Of a stretch of DNA of 64,000 nt, positions 20,210 through 28,309 are shown piece after piece. The stretch's first letter is position 1, and each line of letters starts with the position of its first letter. The notes beneath the pieces are model-generated. The model was given only the letters and a program-made list of their open reading frames with translations, did not search any database and was not told the origin of the DNA. The stretch comes from Litchfieldia sinesaloumensis (GTDB taxonomy: Bacteria; Bacillota; Bacilli; Bacillales; Bacillaceae_L), in the NCBI RefSeq assembly GCF_900156865.1, contig NZ_LT732529.1:2854460-2918459 (forward strand). The letters run 5' to 3'. Made by a program: the position numbers and the translations under genes.

Positions 20210-21160
20210 CTATTGAAACAATTCTGGATAAAATCCCTTAGCCAAGGTTTCCACTGTATATGCCATGCGATTCCCAGGTAATACACTCTCTAATGAGATA
20301 ACGACGAAATTTTCATTTTTGACACTTTCAAGTTGTGAAAGGGCTGAATCGTTTTTAATATCCTTTATTTTTTGTTCAATCGACGGCGCGTCATAATCAT
20401 GAATTAGGATGACTTCCGGTTTCCTTGCGAGCACTTCTTCATAGCTAACAGTCGTCCATTGTTTATCGGTAATATCTTCAAAACTATTTCGCCCACCAGC
20501 CAACTCGATTAATAACGTTTCAAAATTGGTACCACCCGCTGTGAAGACACCGTTACCTCCACTATCATAGACTAAAACGTCAACAGGTTCCTGACCATCT
20601 AACTTCTCTTGTACTTTTGCAATTCGTTCCTTCTGTTCCTCGACAAACGCCTTTGCTCGATCTTCTATATCAAAAATTCTCCCGATATCTACTATTTCTT
20701 GATAGATCTCTTCCATTGAAGTTGCTTGATTCATATATACCTTGATTCCATAGTTTTCAAGCTCATTAATGTCTAATCCTTCACTACCAAATTCCCAATC
20801 GAGACCATAGATAAAATCCGCTCCACTTGTTAACACAGCCTCTCTTGTAGCAGAACCATAAGTGAGTTCAGGAATCTTCTCATAGTCCTCCTTATACTCA
20901 GGCAAAGCACCACGACTATGGTTATCCAAGCTGTTTCCAATAACATATTCCGTTAGTCCTAAAGCGATAAATAATTCCGTTGCATTCGGCCCCAGTGTTA
21001 ACACCTTTGATGGTTTTTCAGAAAACTCTACTTCTCTACCATAGTTGTCTACAACCAGAGTAACTTCTGATTGTTTAGCAGTTCCATCCTCAGTATCCGT
21101 ACCACACCCCGCTACTACTAGTAAGAGAATACCTGCCAACAATAAATTAAGTTTCTTCAT
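20210..21160 (-). CDS. ABC substrate-binding lipoprotein, siderophore/cobalamin type
   Basis: Substrate-binding protein of 316 residues of the BtuF/FhuD-like (family 8) group. Signal peptide with lipobox VAGC and lipid-anchored Cys19; the mature part begins with a polar linker and then VTLVVDNYGREVEF, the common opening of this family. It is the third gene after the matching permease and ATPase genes. No cobalamin riboswitch is present in the leader, so an iron-siderophore or heme substrate is more likely than B12, but this is inference. Confidence 0.88.
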   Translation of the reverse strand: MKKLNLLLAGILLLVVAGCGTDTEDGTAKQSEVTLVVDNYGREVEFSEKPSKVLTLGPNATELFIALGLTEYVIGNSLDNHSRGALPEYKEDYEKIPELTYGSATREAVLTSGADFIYGLDWEFGSEGLDINELENYGIKVYMNQATSMEEIYQEIVDIGRIFDIEDRAKAFVEEQKERIAKVQEKLDGQEPVDVLVYDSGGNGVFTAGGTNFETLLIELAGGRNSFEDITDKQWTTVSYEEVLARKPEVILIHDYDAPSIEQKIKDIKNDSALSQLESVKNENFVVISLESVLPGNRMAYTVETLAKGFYPELFQ

Positions 21161-21264
21161 TTAAAAATCTCCTTCTAATCAATTACAAATTAGCGGATTC
21201 GCCCCAGTTGCTCAAACGAAAAGGTACCTTTGAAGTGACTGAGACATCCACCGGATGCATTGTC

Positions 21265-22056
21265 TTATTCAGCACCTTCTGAATACAACATACTAGAGGG
21301 TAAAAATGTAATTGTCACTTTATTTGTAGCCGGGTGAATCGTCACGTCAGACCGGACCCCATAAATCTCATAGATTGATTCAGGGGTTAGCACCTCTTCA
21401 GGGGTTCCTGCCATTAGAACTGTTCCATCTTTTACAACATAAAGACGTGAACAGTATAGGGCAGCAAGATTCAAATCATGAATGGCTGACAGAACCGTTA
21501 CTCCGAGTCCCTTAATTAAATCAAATAGTTGCAGTTGGTGCTGAATATCCAAATGATTGGTCGGCTCATCTAGTAGAAGTAAATCGGTTTGTTGTGCCAA
21601 CACCCGCCCAAGTAGCACACGCTGCTTTTCGCCACCAGAAAGATTAATATAGTTCCGCTTTTCCATCTCACCCATACCAATTTGCTCAATCGCATTTGCA
21701 ACAATCTCTCTGTCTTTTACACTGTCTCCATCGAAAAAACCTTTATATGGGCTCCTCCCCATCGCAATGATTTCTTCCACCTTGAAGTCAAACGGAATGT
21801 TATTTTCCTGACCAACCACTCCGATTTGCTTAGCAGCTGCCTTCGGCTTCATTTTACAAATATCTACGCCATCTATTAAGACAGCACCTGAGTCAGGTTT
21901 AAGTGCGCGATAAATATTTTTTAATAGTGTAGACTTTCCGCTCCCATTCGGCCCTATAATCCCGATAAATTCTCCCTCAGAGACATGTAGGTTCATATCT
22001 TCAATAATTCGCTTCCCATTCAGTGAAAAGTTCAAATTCTCAACCTGTAGTTTCAA
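21265..22056 (-). CDS. ABC transporter ATP-binding protein, FecE/BtuD type
   Basis: ATPase subunit of 263 residues. Walker A is IIGPNGSGKST, the Q-loop is GVVGQENNIPF, the ABC signature is LSGGEKQRVLLGR and Walker B is DLLLLDEPTNHLD, followed by the H-loop His in SAIHDLNLA. It lies nine bases after the permease gene and 104 bases before the binding-protein gene, all on one strand, completing a siderophore-type importer. Confidence 0.93.
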   Translation of the reverse strand: MKLQVENLNFSLNGKRIIEDMNLHVSEGEFIGIIGPNGSGKSTLLKNIYRALKPDSGAVLIDGVDICKMKPKAAAKQIGVVGQENNIPFDFKVEEIIAMGRSPYKGFFDGDSVKDREIVANAIEQIGMGEMEKRNYINLSGGEKQRVLLGRVLAQQTDLLLLDEPTNHLDIQHQLQLFDLIKGLGVTVLSAIHDLNLAALYCSRLYVVKDGTVLMAGTPEEVLTPESIYEIYGVRSDVTIHPATNKVTITFLPSSMLYSEGAE

Positions 22057-22065
22057 TTTTCCACC

Positions 22066-23130
22066 TCATTGCTTTTGCTTCTTTGTTTTTAATAACCAAA
22101 TAAAAAAGGGGCCTCCTACTAATGCAGTTAAGATACCGATTGGCAATTCTTCTGGGGCAATGACCATCCTCGCGGCAACGTCTGCCCATATCACAAATAT
22201 TCCACCGAGCAAGGCACTTAGCGGCAAGACACGTTTATGGTCGGATCCAACTAGAAGTCTTGTAAAATGCGGTACCATTAAACCGATAAACCCGATTGTC
22301 CCACTTACAGCAATTGTGACACCTGCTAACAGCGAGGAAACAAGAATGAGAAGTTTATGTAACCTACCTACATTAAAGCCTAATGTACCTGCCGTTTCAT
22401 CCCCAAACAATAGTGCATTTAAGGCACGGTATTGGCTCATCAAAACAACCATACAAAGAACTGCCACAAGTAAAGGAAGCGTTAAATAGCCCCACTTCGC
22501 TCCAGCTAAACTACCTGACATCCAAAAAGTAGCGTTATGTAATCCCAATGCATTCGGTGCACTTAGCGTGATAAACCTGGTTAGTGCATCCATCATCAGG
22601 GCTATCGCAACTCCGGATAGCAAGAGATGAGTGATATTTATTCTTCCATTTATTCGTGAGAGGGTATAGACGAGTATGATGGTCACAGCAGCACCTATAA
22701 ATGCGCTGATTGAAAGTGAATAGGTTCCAAAAATCGAAAAGGCACCAAAGAGCATGCCTAAAGTTGCGGTTGCTGAGGCACCTGAAGAAACTCCGAGTAT
22801 GAACGGATCGGCTAAATGATTTCGAACCAATGCTTGCATAGCAACACCTGTAATAGCTAACGCAGCACCGACTATCATTCCTAGTAAAACCCTTGGTAGA
22901 CGTAAACCCCAGACGATATTATACTCAACCTGTGTCCAGTTACTTTCAATAGTTAAGAATGGTAGTTTCGATGATAGGATTTGAATAACCGTTAATGGAT
23001 GAACAGAAACGGGTCCAATACCAACAGCAAGTAGAATAGAAGAAATGCTTAACACAAGCAGTAGTACGGTAATAATCTTCATATTCGGTTCATTTGAATT
23101 AAAGACTTTTTGAATCGTATTTCTGTCCAT
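22066..23130 (-). CDS. FecCD-family ABC permease
   Basis: Membrane permease of 354 residues with about ten membrane segments and the FecCD landmarks GLRLPRVLLGMIVGAALAITG and GFIGLMVPHFTRLLVG. It is first in the three-gene importer operon. Only one permease gene is present, so the transporter would be a homodimer. Expression is probably controlled at the palindrome-overlapped promoter at 23194-23217. Confidence 0.93.
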   Translation of the reverse strand: MDRNTIQKVFNSNEPNMKIITVLLLVLSISSILLAVGIGPVSVHPLTVIQILSSKLPFLTIESNWTQVEYNIVWGLRLPRVLLGMIVGAALAITGVAMQALVRNHLADPFILGVSSGASATATLGMLFGAFSIFGTYSLSISAFIGAAVTIILVYTLSRINGRINITHLLLSGVAIALMMDALTRFITLSAPNALGLHNATFWMSGSLAGAKWGYLTLPLLVAVLCMVVLMSQYRALNALLFGDETAGTLGFNVGRLHKLLILVSSLLAGVTIAVSGTIGFIGLMVPHFTRLLVGSDHKRVLPLSALLGGIFVIWADVAARMVIAPEELPIGILTALVGGPFFIWLLKTKKQKQ

Positions 23131-23149
23131 ACTTTATCCTTTCTAGAAT

Positions 23150-23190
23150 AAACATGAACGCCCAGAGAAATGTCTGAGCGTTTAACATGT
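23150..23190 (-). promoter_or_regulatory. Structured leader or terminator hairpin before the FecCD gene
   Basis: On the minus strand AACATGTTAAACGCTCAGA pairs with TCTGGGCG-TT-CATGTT across a short loop. If the promoter at 23194-23217 is used, this hairpin begins almost at the transcript start and would be a 5-prime leader structure. It could alternatively be the prfC terminator, although the following T-run is poor. Confidence 0.45.
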
Positions 23191-23193
23191 TTT

Positions 23194-23217
23194 ATTATAT
23201 CAAATCAACTTGATATA
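23194..23217 (-). promoter_or_regulatory. Promoter overlapped by an operator-like palindrome
   Basis: TATATCAA-N6-TTGATATA is a perfect 8-bp inverted repeat (23196-23217). On the minus strand it overlaps an extended -10 element TGATATAAT (hexamer 23194-23199). A repressor bound here would block the promoter of the FecCD-type importer operon. It does not match the Fur box pattern I know. Confidence 0.5.
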
Positions 23218-23233
23218 TCGGTGTTTAAGCTAC

Positions 23234-24817
23234 TTATACACCTTTATAATCATTACTTTCAAATAGATCTATGAGTTCGATGTCTTTATTTTTATCTTGG
23301 AAATAACGATACGTAAAGTCATTCTCAAATAAGACAACATAACGATCATTACGGTCACGAACAAGTAAACTTCTCGAATCAAACAAACGGGTATCTACAT
23401 CTTTATTACCAATCCATCTAGGAATTCGACTTCCAAGTGAAGTAAACTCAACTGAAACATTGTATTCCGCTTCTAACCGATATTCAAACACATCATATTG
23501 AAGCTGACCAACTGCACCAAGAATGAATTCATCACTTGATTCTTGTCTAAATAATTGTATCGCACCTTCTTGAACAAGCTGTTCAATACCTTTTCTAAAT
23601 TGCTTTGCCTTCATAACGTTTTTCACACGTACTTTGCGGTACATCTCTGGTGGGAAAACAGGTAATTCCTGATAATGCATATCCTCTTTACCAGATGTTA
23701 AAGTATCACCAATTTGGTAGACATTCGGATCATAAATCCCAATAATATCTCCAGGATACGCCTCATCAACAGTTTCGCGGCTTGCTGCCATAAATTGCTG
23801 TGTCTGATTTAATTTTATCGCTTTGCCGGTACGAGTGATAGTAACGCTCATCCCGCGTTCAAATTTCCCAGAGCACACACGTAAGAATGCGATACGATCA
23901 CGATGCTTCGTATTCATATTCGCTTGGATCTTAAAAATATAACCGGAGAATGTTTCATCCTCTGGCGGGACTAAACCAAGATTTGTTTTACGAGGCTTCG
24001 GAGCTGAAGCAAACTGTAAAAAGGTACTAAAAAATGTTTCAATTCCAAAATTCGCAAGTGCACTTCCAAAAAAGACTGGTGTTAACTCTCCCTTGGTCAC
24101 TCGCTCAACATCAAAATCGTTCCCCGCCTCGTCTAGCAGTAGTAATTCATCTTGAGTACTCTGATAAACCGGGTTATCTGTTAGCGTTGAATGACTGCCG
24201 TCCTCAAGCTCTTTGAGAGGAATGATTTTTTCATCCTCATTCCCTGTAAAATGAACAAATTGGTTGTTATAACGATCGACAATTCCTAGGAATCGTTTTC
24301 CCATTCCAACCGGCCAGTTCATTGGAAAAGATTCAATTCCTAGTACCTCTTCGATTTCAGCTAAAAGATCTAATGGATCCTTACCTTCACGGTCAAGCTT
24401 ATTAATGAAGGTAAAAATCGGAATACCTCTCATACGACATACTTTAAATAGCTTAATCGTTTGTGGTTCAACACCTTTTGTTGAATCAATAATCATCACA
24501 ACACTGTCCACTGCTGTTAACGTTCGGTATGTGTCCTCACTGAAGTCTTCATGCCCTGGTGTATCAAGGATATTCACATAAAAGTTTTCATAAGGGAAAC
24601 TCATTACACTTGATGTAACGGAGATTCCACGTTGTTTCTCAATTTCCATCCAGTCAGATGCAGCAAATTTTCCTGATTTTTTTCCTTTAACCGTTCCTGT
24701 TTCACGAATTACATTACCAAAGAAAAGTAGTTTTTCGGTCATCGTGGTTTTCCCGGCGTCCGGGTGAGAGATGATCGCGAATGTTCTTCTTTTTTGAACT
24801 TCATCTATATATTTCAT
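23234..24817 (-). CDS. prfC: Peptide chain release factor 3
   Basis: GTPase of 527 residues that recycles RF1/RF2 from the ribosome after termination. G1 is [15 protein letters not shown] near residue 17, G3 is [14 protein letters not shown] and G4 is NKLD, with elongation-factor-like domains 2 and 3 following. Length agrees with bacterial RF3. Single gene with its own leader; not part of the transporter operon downstream. RF3 is not universal among Bacillaceae. Confidence 0.97.
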   Translation of the reverse strand: MKYIDEVQKRRTFAIISHPDAGKTTMTEKLLFFGNVIRETGTVKGKKSGKFAASDWMEIEKQRGISVTSSVMSFPYENFYVNILDTPGHEDFSEDTYRTLTAVDSVVMIIDSTKGVEPQTIKLFKVCRMRGIPIFTFINKLDREGKDPLDLLAEIEEVLGIESFPMNWPVGMGKRFLGIVDRYNNQFVHFTGNEDEKIIPLKELEDGSHSTLTDNPVYQSTQDELLLLDEAGNDFDVERVTKGELTPVFFGSALANFGIETFFSTFLQFASAPKPRKTNLGLVPPEDETFSGYIFKIQANMNTKHRDRIAFLRVCSGKFERGMSVTITRTGKAIKLNQTQQFMAASRETVDEAYPGDIIGIYDPNVYQIGDTLTSGKEDMHYQELPVFPPEMYRKVRVKNVMKAKQFRKGIEQLVQEGAIQLFRQESSDEFILGAVGQLQYDVFEYRLEAEYNVSVEFTSLGSRIPRWIGNKDVDTRLFDSRSLLVRDRNDRYVVLFENDFTYRYFQDKNKDIELIDLFESNDYKGV

Positions 24818-24937
24818 GTAAATTTTCCTTCCGTTATCACGAATTGTATCTAAAAAAATATATCACAATTAAAAAGGAACTACAACGAGAATTGATTCCA
24901 ATTCGTACTGATGAAAAATCTGAAGAATAGGTTAATG

Positions 24938-24980
24938 TGTGATACAAATCACAGATTTGCATGTAAGTTCTCACTATACT
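24938..24980 (+). promoter_or_regulatory. Fnr-type box and -10 before the 37-residue gene
   Basis: TGTGATACAAATCACA (24938-24953) is a perfect match to the B. subtilis Fnr consensus TGTGA-N6-TCACA. A -10 element TATACT is at 24975-24980, implying a start near 24987; the box centre is then about 41.5 bases upstream, the position of class II Fnr activation. No good -35 is present, as expected for an activator-dependent promoter. Confidence 0.65.
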
Positions 24981-25020
24981 AAAAGTAGCAATAGAAAATA
25001 TATGAATGAGGTGATCTTAC

Positions 25021-25134
25021 ATGTTTGTAGCATATTTCCTAACTGTAAGTATTATTCTGATCTGTGTCGGTTTTACATTCCAAATTATGAACGGTGTTAA
25101 AGAATTGGATAAAAAAGACTCACTTAATCAATAA
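25021..25134 (+). CDS. 37-residue membrane protein behind an Fnr-type box
   Basis: Short gene starting at ATG 25021 with GAGGTG at ideal distance and ending at TAA 25132-25134. The product has one membrane segment (FLTVSIILICVGFTF, residues 6-20) and a charged tail (VKELDKKDSLNQ). The gene is closed by a strong terminator at 25145-25190 and has a well-placed activator site upstream, so it is a complete transcription unit. I do not recognise the family. A role under oxygen limitation is inferred from the box alone. Confidence 0.75.
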   Translation: MFVAYFLTVSIILICVGFTFQIMNGVKELDKKDSLNQ

Positions 25135-25144
25135 TCTAAGTGAA

Positions 25145-25190
25145 AAATGGGAGAGGCCAGTTTTTCAACTAGCCTCTCCCATTTTTTCGT
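25145..25190. terminator. Bidirectional terminator shared by small gene and riboswitch RNA
   Basis: Stem AATGGGAGAGGC / GCCTCTCCCATT with a loop near TTTTTCAAC, flanked by T6 on the plus strand and T5 on the minus strand. It ends the 37-residue gene from the left and the riboswitch transcript from the right. Confidence 0.9.
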
Positions 25191-25211
25191 CATCAAATAA
25201 AGGAACCCTTC

Positions 25212-25300
25212 CATTCTATAGCAACCCGGCCGCCATAGAGAATTCTCCTTAGGCCCGTGGCTTTGCGTCATCGTTTTTCAACAATTTTGCCTTTTGTATA
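25212..25300 (-). promoter_or_regulatory. Cyclic-di-GMP-I (GEMM-I) riboswitch aptamer
   Basis: Read on the minus strand the element has the full GEMM-I layout: GGCAAAATTGTT-GAAA-AACGAT (stem with GAAA tetraloop), then GACGCAAAGCCACGGGCC, then CCTAAG...TATGG, the 11-nt receptor for the GAAA loop, then GGCCGGGTTGC. The conserved core and the tetraloop-receptor pair together make the assignment strong. It is followed after about 25 bases by a terminator stem. No minus-strand gene follows directly: the next is prfC, over 300 bases on. The preceding minus-strand gene ends only about 55 bases upstream. Confidence 0.88.
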
Positions 25301-25355
25301 GTTTGGTCTTTTATCTATGAAGTATATAATCTATCTTGTTTGTTTTAGTTGTTTT

Positions 25356-25925
25356 TTATCTAATTGCTTTACTCATACGCTGATACTTGCGTTGGATACT
25401 AATTGGGCTCCGGTTTAGTCTTTTTCCAATATCGGAAAATGGAGTGCCTGTGGCGACTAACTCAATCATCGAGTGAATTTCAACGGTTGTCCACGCTCTG
25501 TATGTAACCCTTTTGCGCTTAGAACGTTCGCTTTCCACCCAATGAGGCTCTGGAACAATTGCATTTTTTTCAACTTTCGAGAAGTCAATTCGGTCTTTAT
25601 TGTTCAGTGCCCAATCCCAAAAATCTTCAGGTTTAATAAAGTAGAACTTTCGTGTGTTTCGTGTTGCCTTTTTTGTGTACTTCAACCCATGGTTATCAAT
25701 CCATAGCTTTACAGACTTTGGATCAATTTTTAATAGAGTCGCCAATTCATGCATGGTTAACTGGCCCGTGAAGGATTTCGTATTTGAAATTCCTAGCCTC
25801 TTGATTTTCAACTCAACCGCCGTTTCTGTTCGATTTAGGTGGTTGGCAATCGTAGAAATTTTCATTCGCCCAACATTATCCTTCAAAAACTCTATTTCCT
25901 CATACGTCCAAGTTCTTTTCTTCAA
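25356..25925 (-). CDS. DNA-binding-like protein with three HTH segments
   Basis: Protein of 189 residues, basic. Residues 4-45 (WTYEEIEFLKDNVGRMKIS onward) look like a SANT/Myb-type helix-turn-helix; residues 57-85 (MHELATLLKIDPKSVKLWID) look like a MerR/excisionase-type helix; residues 143-185 (YRAWTTVEIHSMIELVATG onward) repeat the SANT-like pattern. TTG start at 25925 with AAGGAG nine bases upstream. I do not know a named function; a phage- or plasmid-like regulator or a chromosome-organising protein is possible. The riboswitch lies directly in its 3-prime flank. Confidence 0.75.
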   Translation of the reverse strand: MKKRTWTYEEIEFLKDNVGRMKISTIANHLNRTETAVELKIKRLGISNTKSFTGQLTMHELATLLKIDPKSVKLWIDNHGLKYTKKATRNTRKFYFIKPEDFWDWALNNKDRIDFSKVEKNAIVPEPHWVESERSKRKRVTYRAWTTVEIHSMIELVATGTPFSDIGKRLNRSPISIQRKYQRMSKAIR

Positions 25926-26058
25926 CTCAAAAAACTCCTTTTCATTCTTAATTGTACTAAGAATGAAAGGCCTTTTGATGACATACCACTATCATATCAT
26001 ACTATTGAACTAAAAAAATACAAGATTCTTCAATTCCAGAGTAATTGTCAAGTGCTAT

Positions 26059-26514
26059 TTAACCTTTTCTGGATTGCAAATAAGTTTGCAACAATCTAGG
26101 TATAAGAGGATTAATATTTTCAGGAAGATTATATAGACCAAAGAATTTTGCATCCAATCCCTCTTCTCTGTTCACCTCAAGTTCACCACCGATAATATCT
26201 CTAGTGACATAAGCAATTGTAATTGGGTAAAACTGATCGCCGTTCGGAAGTTCAACAAAATATTCTTTACCGGAGATCACTCCAACTAGCTCTAGTTTTC
26301 CAATCTGTACTCCTGTTTCTTCTAGTACTTCCCGCCTACCAGCATCTTCAGTAGACTCCCCCAATTCTAGAAATCCACCTGGAACACCCCAAACTCCATT
26401 CAGTCGCTGTTGGAGTAAAACCTCACCTTTTTCATTGATCACGCCTACTGCCACACCTACTAGATTTAACGGACGATTTCCAACTATCTTTCTTAGATTT
26501 TCAATATATCCCAT
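26059..26514 (-). CDS. Nudix hydrolase
   Basis: Protein of 151 residues with a complete Nudix box, GGFLELGESTEDAGRREVLEE followed by TGV, near residues 47-70. Such enzymes hydrolyse nucleoside diphosphates linked to another group; the substrate is not predictable. ATG 26514 has the strong site AAGGAGGAG. Single gene with no visible partners. Confidence 0.92.
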   Translation of the reverse strand: MGYIENLRKIVGNRPLNLVGVAVGVINEKGEVLLQQRLNGVWGVPGGFLELGESTEDAGRREVLEETGVQIGKLELVGVISGKEYFVELPNGDQFYPITIAYVTRDIIGGELEVNREEGLDAKFFGLYNLPENINPLIPRLLQTYLQSRKG

Positions 26515-26649
26515 ATACTCTCCTCCTTGACAGAAAATTTTAACTTAATAAAATAATAACACATACATATATGTATATTTACAATAATTACCTTATTATG
26601 ACGACAATTTTTATATCCAAATCTAAACAATTAGCCTTAGATTTTAAAA

Positions 26650-26729
26650 TTTGCTGTCACTTGATTTAACATGCTGTCGTTTCCCGGGAAATGTTGTCGG
26701 GAATAGAAAATAATGTCGTTATTCCCCCT
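26650..26729. repeat. Diverged 20-bp periodic repeat array (locus D)
   Basis: Four units with TGTC at 26655, 26675, 26695 and 26714, spacing 20, 20 and 19. Unit heads are GCTGTCACT, GCTGTCGTT, GTTGTCGGG and AATGTCGTT. It resembles the TACTGYCACTA arrays at 44.6, 56.1 and 62.0 kb but is more degenerate. The remaining sequence of this 260-base gap is AT-rich without other signals except the terminator. Confidence 0.55.
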
Positions 26730-26733
26730 AATA

Positions 26734-26774
26734 AAACAGGCCCAAACCGTTGTCCTGGTTTAAGCCTGTTTTTA
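26734..26774 (-). terminator. Terminator after htrA
   Basis: AAACAGGC-CAAACC / GGTTT-GCCTGTTT hairpin ending at the protease stop codon; T-runs occur on both sides. Confidence 0.75.
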
Positions 26775-28184
26775 TTATTCTATTCCTGTATTATTGCTTG
26801 TTAGAATTAGTTTTGCAGTTTCCAACTTATTTCCACGATAGAAGCTTAACTCAACCTCATCACCTATTTTTACTTTTGTATATAGATATTTACGTAGGTC
26901 CATTGAGCTTTTAACTTCTGTATCATTTATCTTAACGATAACATCCGTCATTTTTAATCCTGCTTTTTCAGCTGCAGAGTTTTGAGCAACACTAGTTACG
27001 ATGACTCCCTCTTTGATATCTTCAGGAAGATCTGCATAATACATTCTTGGAATTTCACCAAGATCCGCTAAACCAATACCGATAAATGGCCGCTCAATTT
27101 TACCACTTTCAATTAAACTGTTAATAATCGGTACCACATCATTACTTGGAATCGCAAACCCTAATCCTTCCACTCCACTATTTGCAATCTTTAAACTGTT
27201 GATTCCAATGATTTGTCCTTGTGTGTTTAAAAGGGCACCACCACTGTTACCTGGGTTAATCGCTGCATCCGTTTGAATAACATTCAATTCCCAGCTACCT
27301 GCAGAAGTATCAACAGAAATACTACGGTCCTTTGCACTCACAATTCCTGATGTTACTGTTCTTGATAAGTCTAGTCCAAGTGGATTCCCAATTGCATAGA
27401 CTTGATCACCAGGTCGAAGTGTTTCAGAATCACCAAATTGGAGGACGGCCTCCACGTTTTTTGAATCTATTTGTAAAACGGCAAGGTCGGTTAACGGGTC
27501 GGTTCCAATTAACTTAGCCATTGTTTTTTCACCATTATATAATGAAATTTCTACTTCATTTGCATTTTCAATTACGTGGTTATTTGTAACAACATAGGCT
27601 TTATCGCCATCCTTCTGAAAAATAACCCCTGATCCTGTACCACTTGGAATACTCTGTGAATTATTTCTGTTAAAAGGATTTTGTTGTTGTGCTTGCATGC
27701 TAGTGATTCCGACAATTCCTTTAGATGCTTCCTCCACCATATCTGCAACTGAAGCAGCTGAGTCTTGAACGGCAGTTGGTTGGATTTGAACTGGTCCGGT
27801 TGCCTCGATTACCTCTGTGTTCTGCTCTGATGTTGCAGAATCAGAGTTGAAGTATCCTTGAAGACCGTCAATATGAGGCGCAACTCCTAGGGTTAATGCA
27901 GAACCTAGAACCCCGGCAGTGACCATAGACAAAAAGCTTTTCATCTTTGAATTTGATTTTTCCTTTTTGAGCATTGAGGTACGGAGTTTTGTTTCCTCAG
28001 TGACCGCTGCTTGATGAAGAGTCTCCATTTGAGGCTGTTGTGGATGTATTGTTTCCTCTTCACGGTATTCTGCCTCAAGAATCGGCTCTTCTTTGTTGAC
28101 TACTGTATCATTATCATAACTATCTAAGTTGTTGGGTTGATCATCATTATGATTAAATTCATCAAAACGTTTATCGTTTTCCAT
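26775..28184 (-). CDS. htrA: HtrA/DegP-family membrane-anchored serine protease
   Basis: Quality-control protease of about 469 residues. An acidic cytoplasmic N-terminus of some 95 residues precedes one membrane anchor (FLSMVTAGVLGSALTLGV), then a trypsin-like domain with His in VTNNHVIEN, Asp in DPLTDLAVLQ and Ser in NPGNSGGALLN, and a C-terminal PDZ domain (GVIVTSVAQNSAAEKAGL). ATG 28184 is preceded by AAGGAGG. It lies after a two-component system on the same strand, separated by a terminator. B. subtilis has three paralogues, so the exact orthologue is uncertain. Confidence 0.93.
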   Translation of the reverse strand: MENDKRFDEFNHNDDQPNNLDSYDNDTVVNKEEPILEAEYREEETIHPQQPQMETLHQAAVTEETKLRTSMLKKEKSNSKMKSFLSMVTAGVLGSALTLGVAPHIDGLQGYFNSDSATSEQNTEVIEATGPVQIQPTAVQDSAASVADMVEEASKGIVGITSMQAQQQNPFNRNNSQSIPSGTGSGVIFQKDGDKAYVVTNNHVIENANEVEISLYNGEKTMAKLIGTDPLTDLAVLQIDSKNVEAVLQFGDSETLRPGDQVYAIGNPLGLDLSRTVTSGIVSAKDRSISVDTSAGSWELNVIQTDAAINPGNSGGALLNTQGQIIGINSLKIANSGVEGLGFAIPSNDVVPIINSLIESGKIERPFIGIGLADLGEIPRMYYADLPEDIKEGVIVTSVAQNSAAEKAGLKMTDVIVKINDTEVKSSMDLRKYLYTKVKIGDEVELSFYRGNKLETAKLILTSNNTGIE

Positions 28185-28283
28185 TATGAATTCCTCCTTA
28201 AACTTGCTCCATACATATATGATAGTCAAAAATTATGAACAAAATATTAACAAACCTTGAAAAGAACTGGAAAAATCGAATAA

Positions 28284-28309
28284 AAATCCACCAGAAACGG
28301 TGGATTTAC
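28284..28309 (-). terminator. Terminator after the histidine kinase
   Basis: AAATCCACC / GGTGGATTT with a six-base loop overlapping the kinase stop, followed by T5 on the minus strand. It implies htrA has its own promoter or depends on read-through. Confidence 0.75.

Noticed and set aside
21161-23233. Cobalamin riboswitch for the BtuFCD-like importer
   Set aside because: No B12-box sequence in the leader and too little space; the leader holds only a palindrome and a hairpin.
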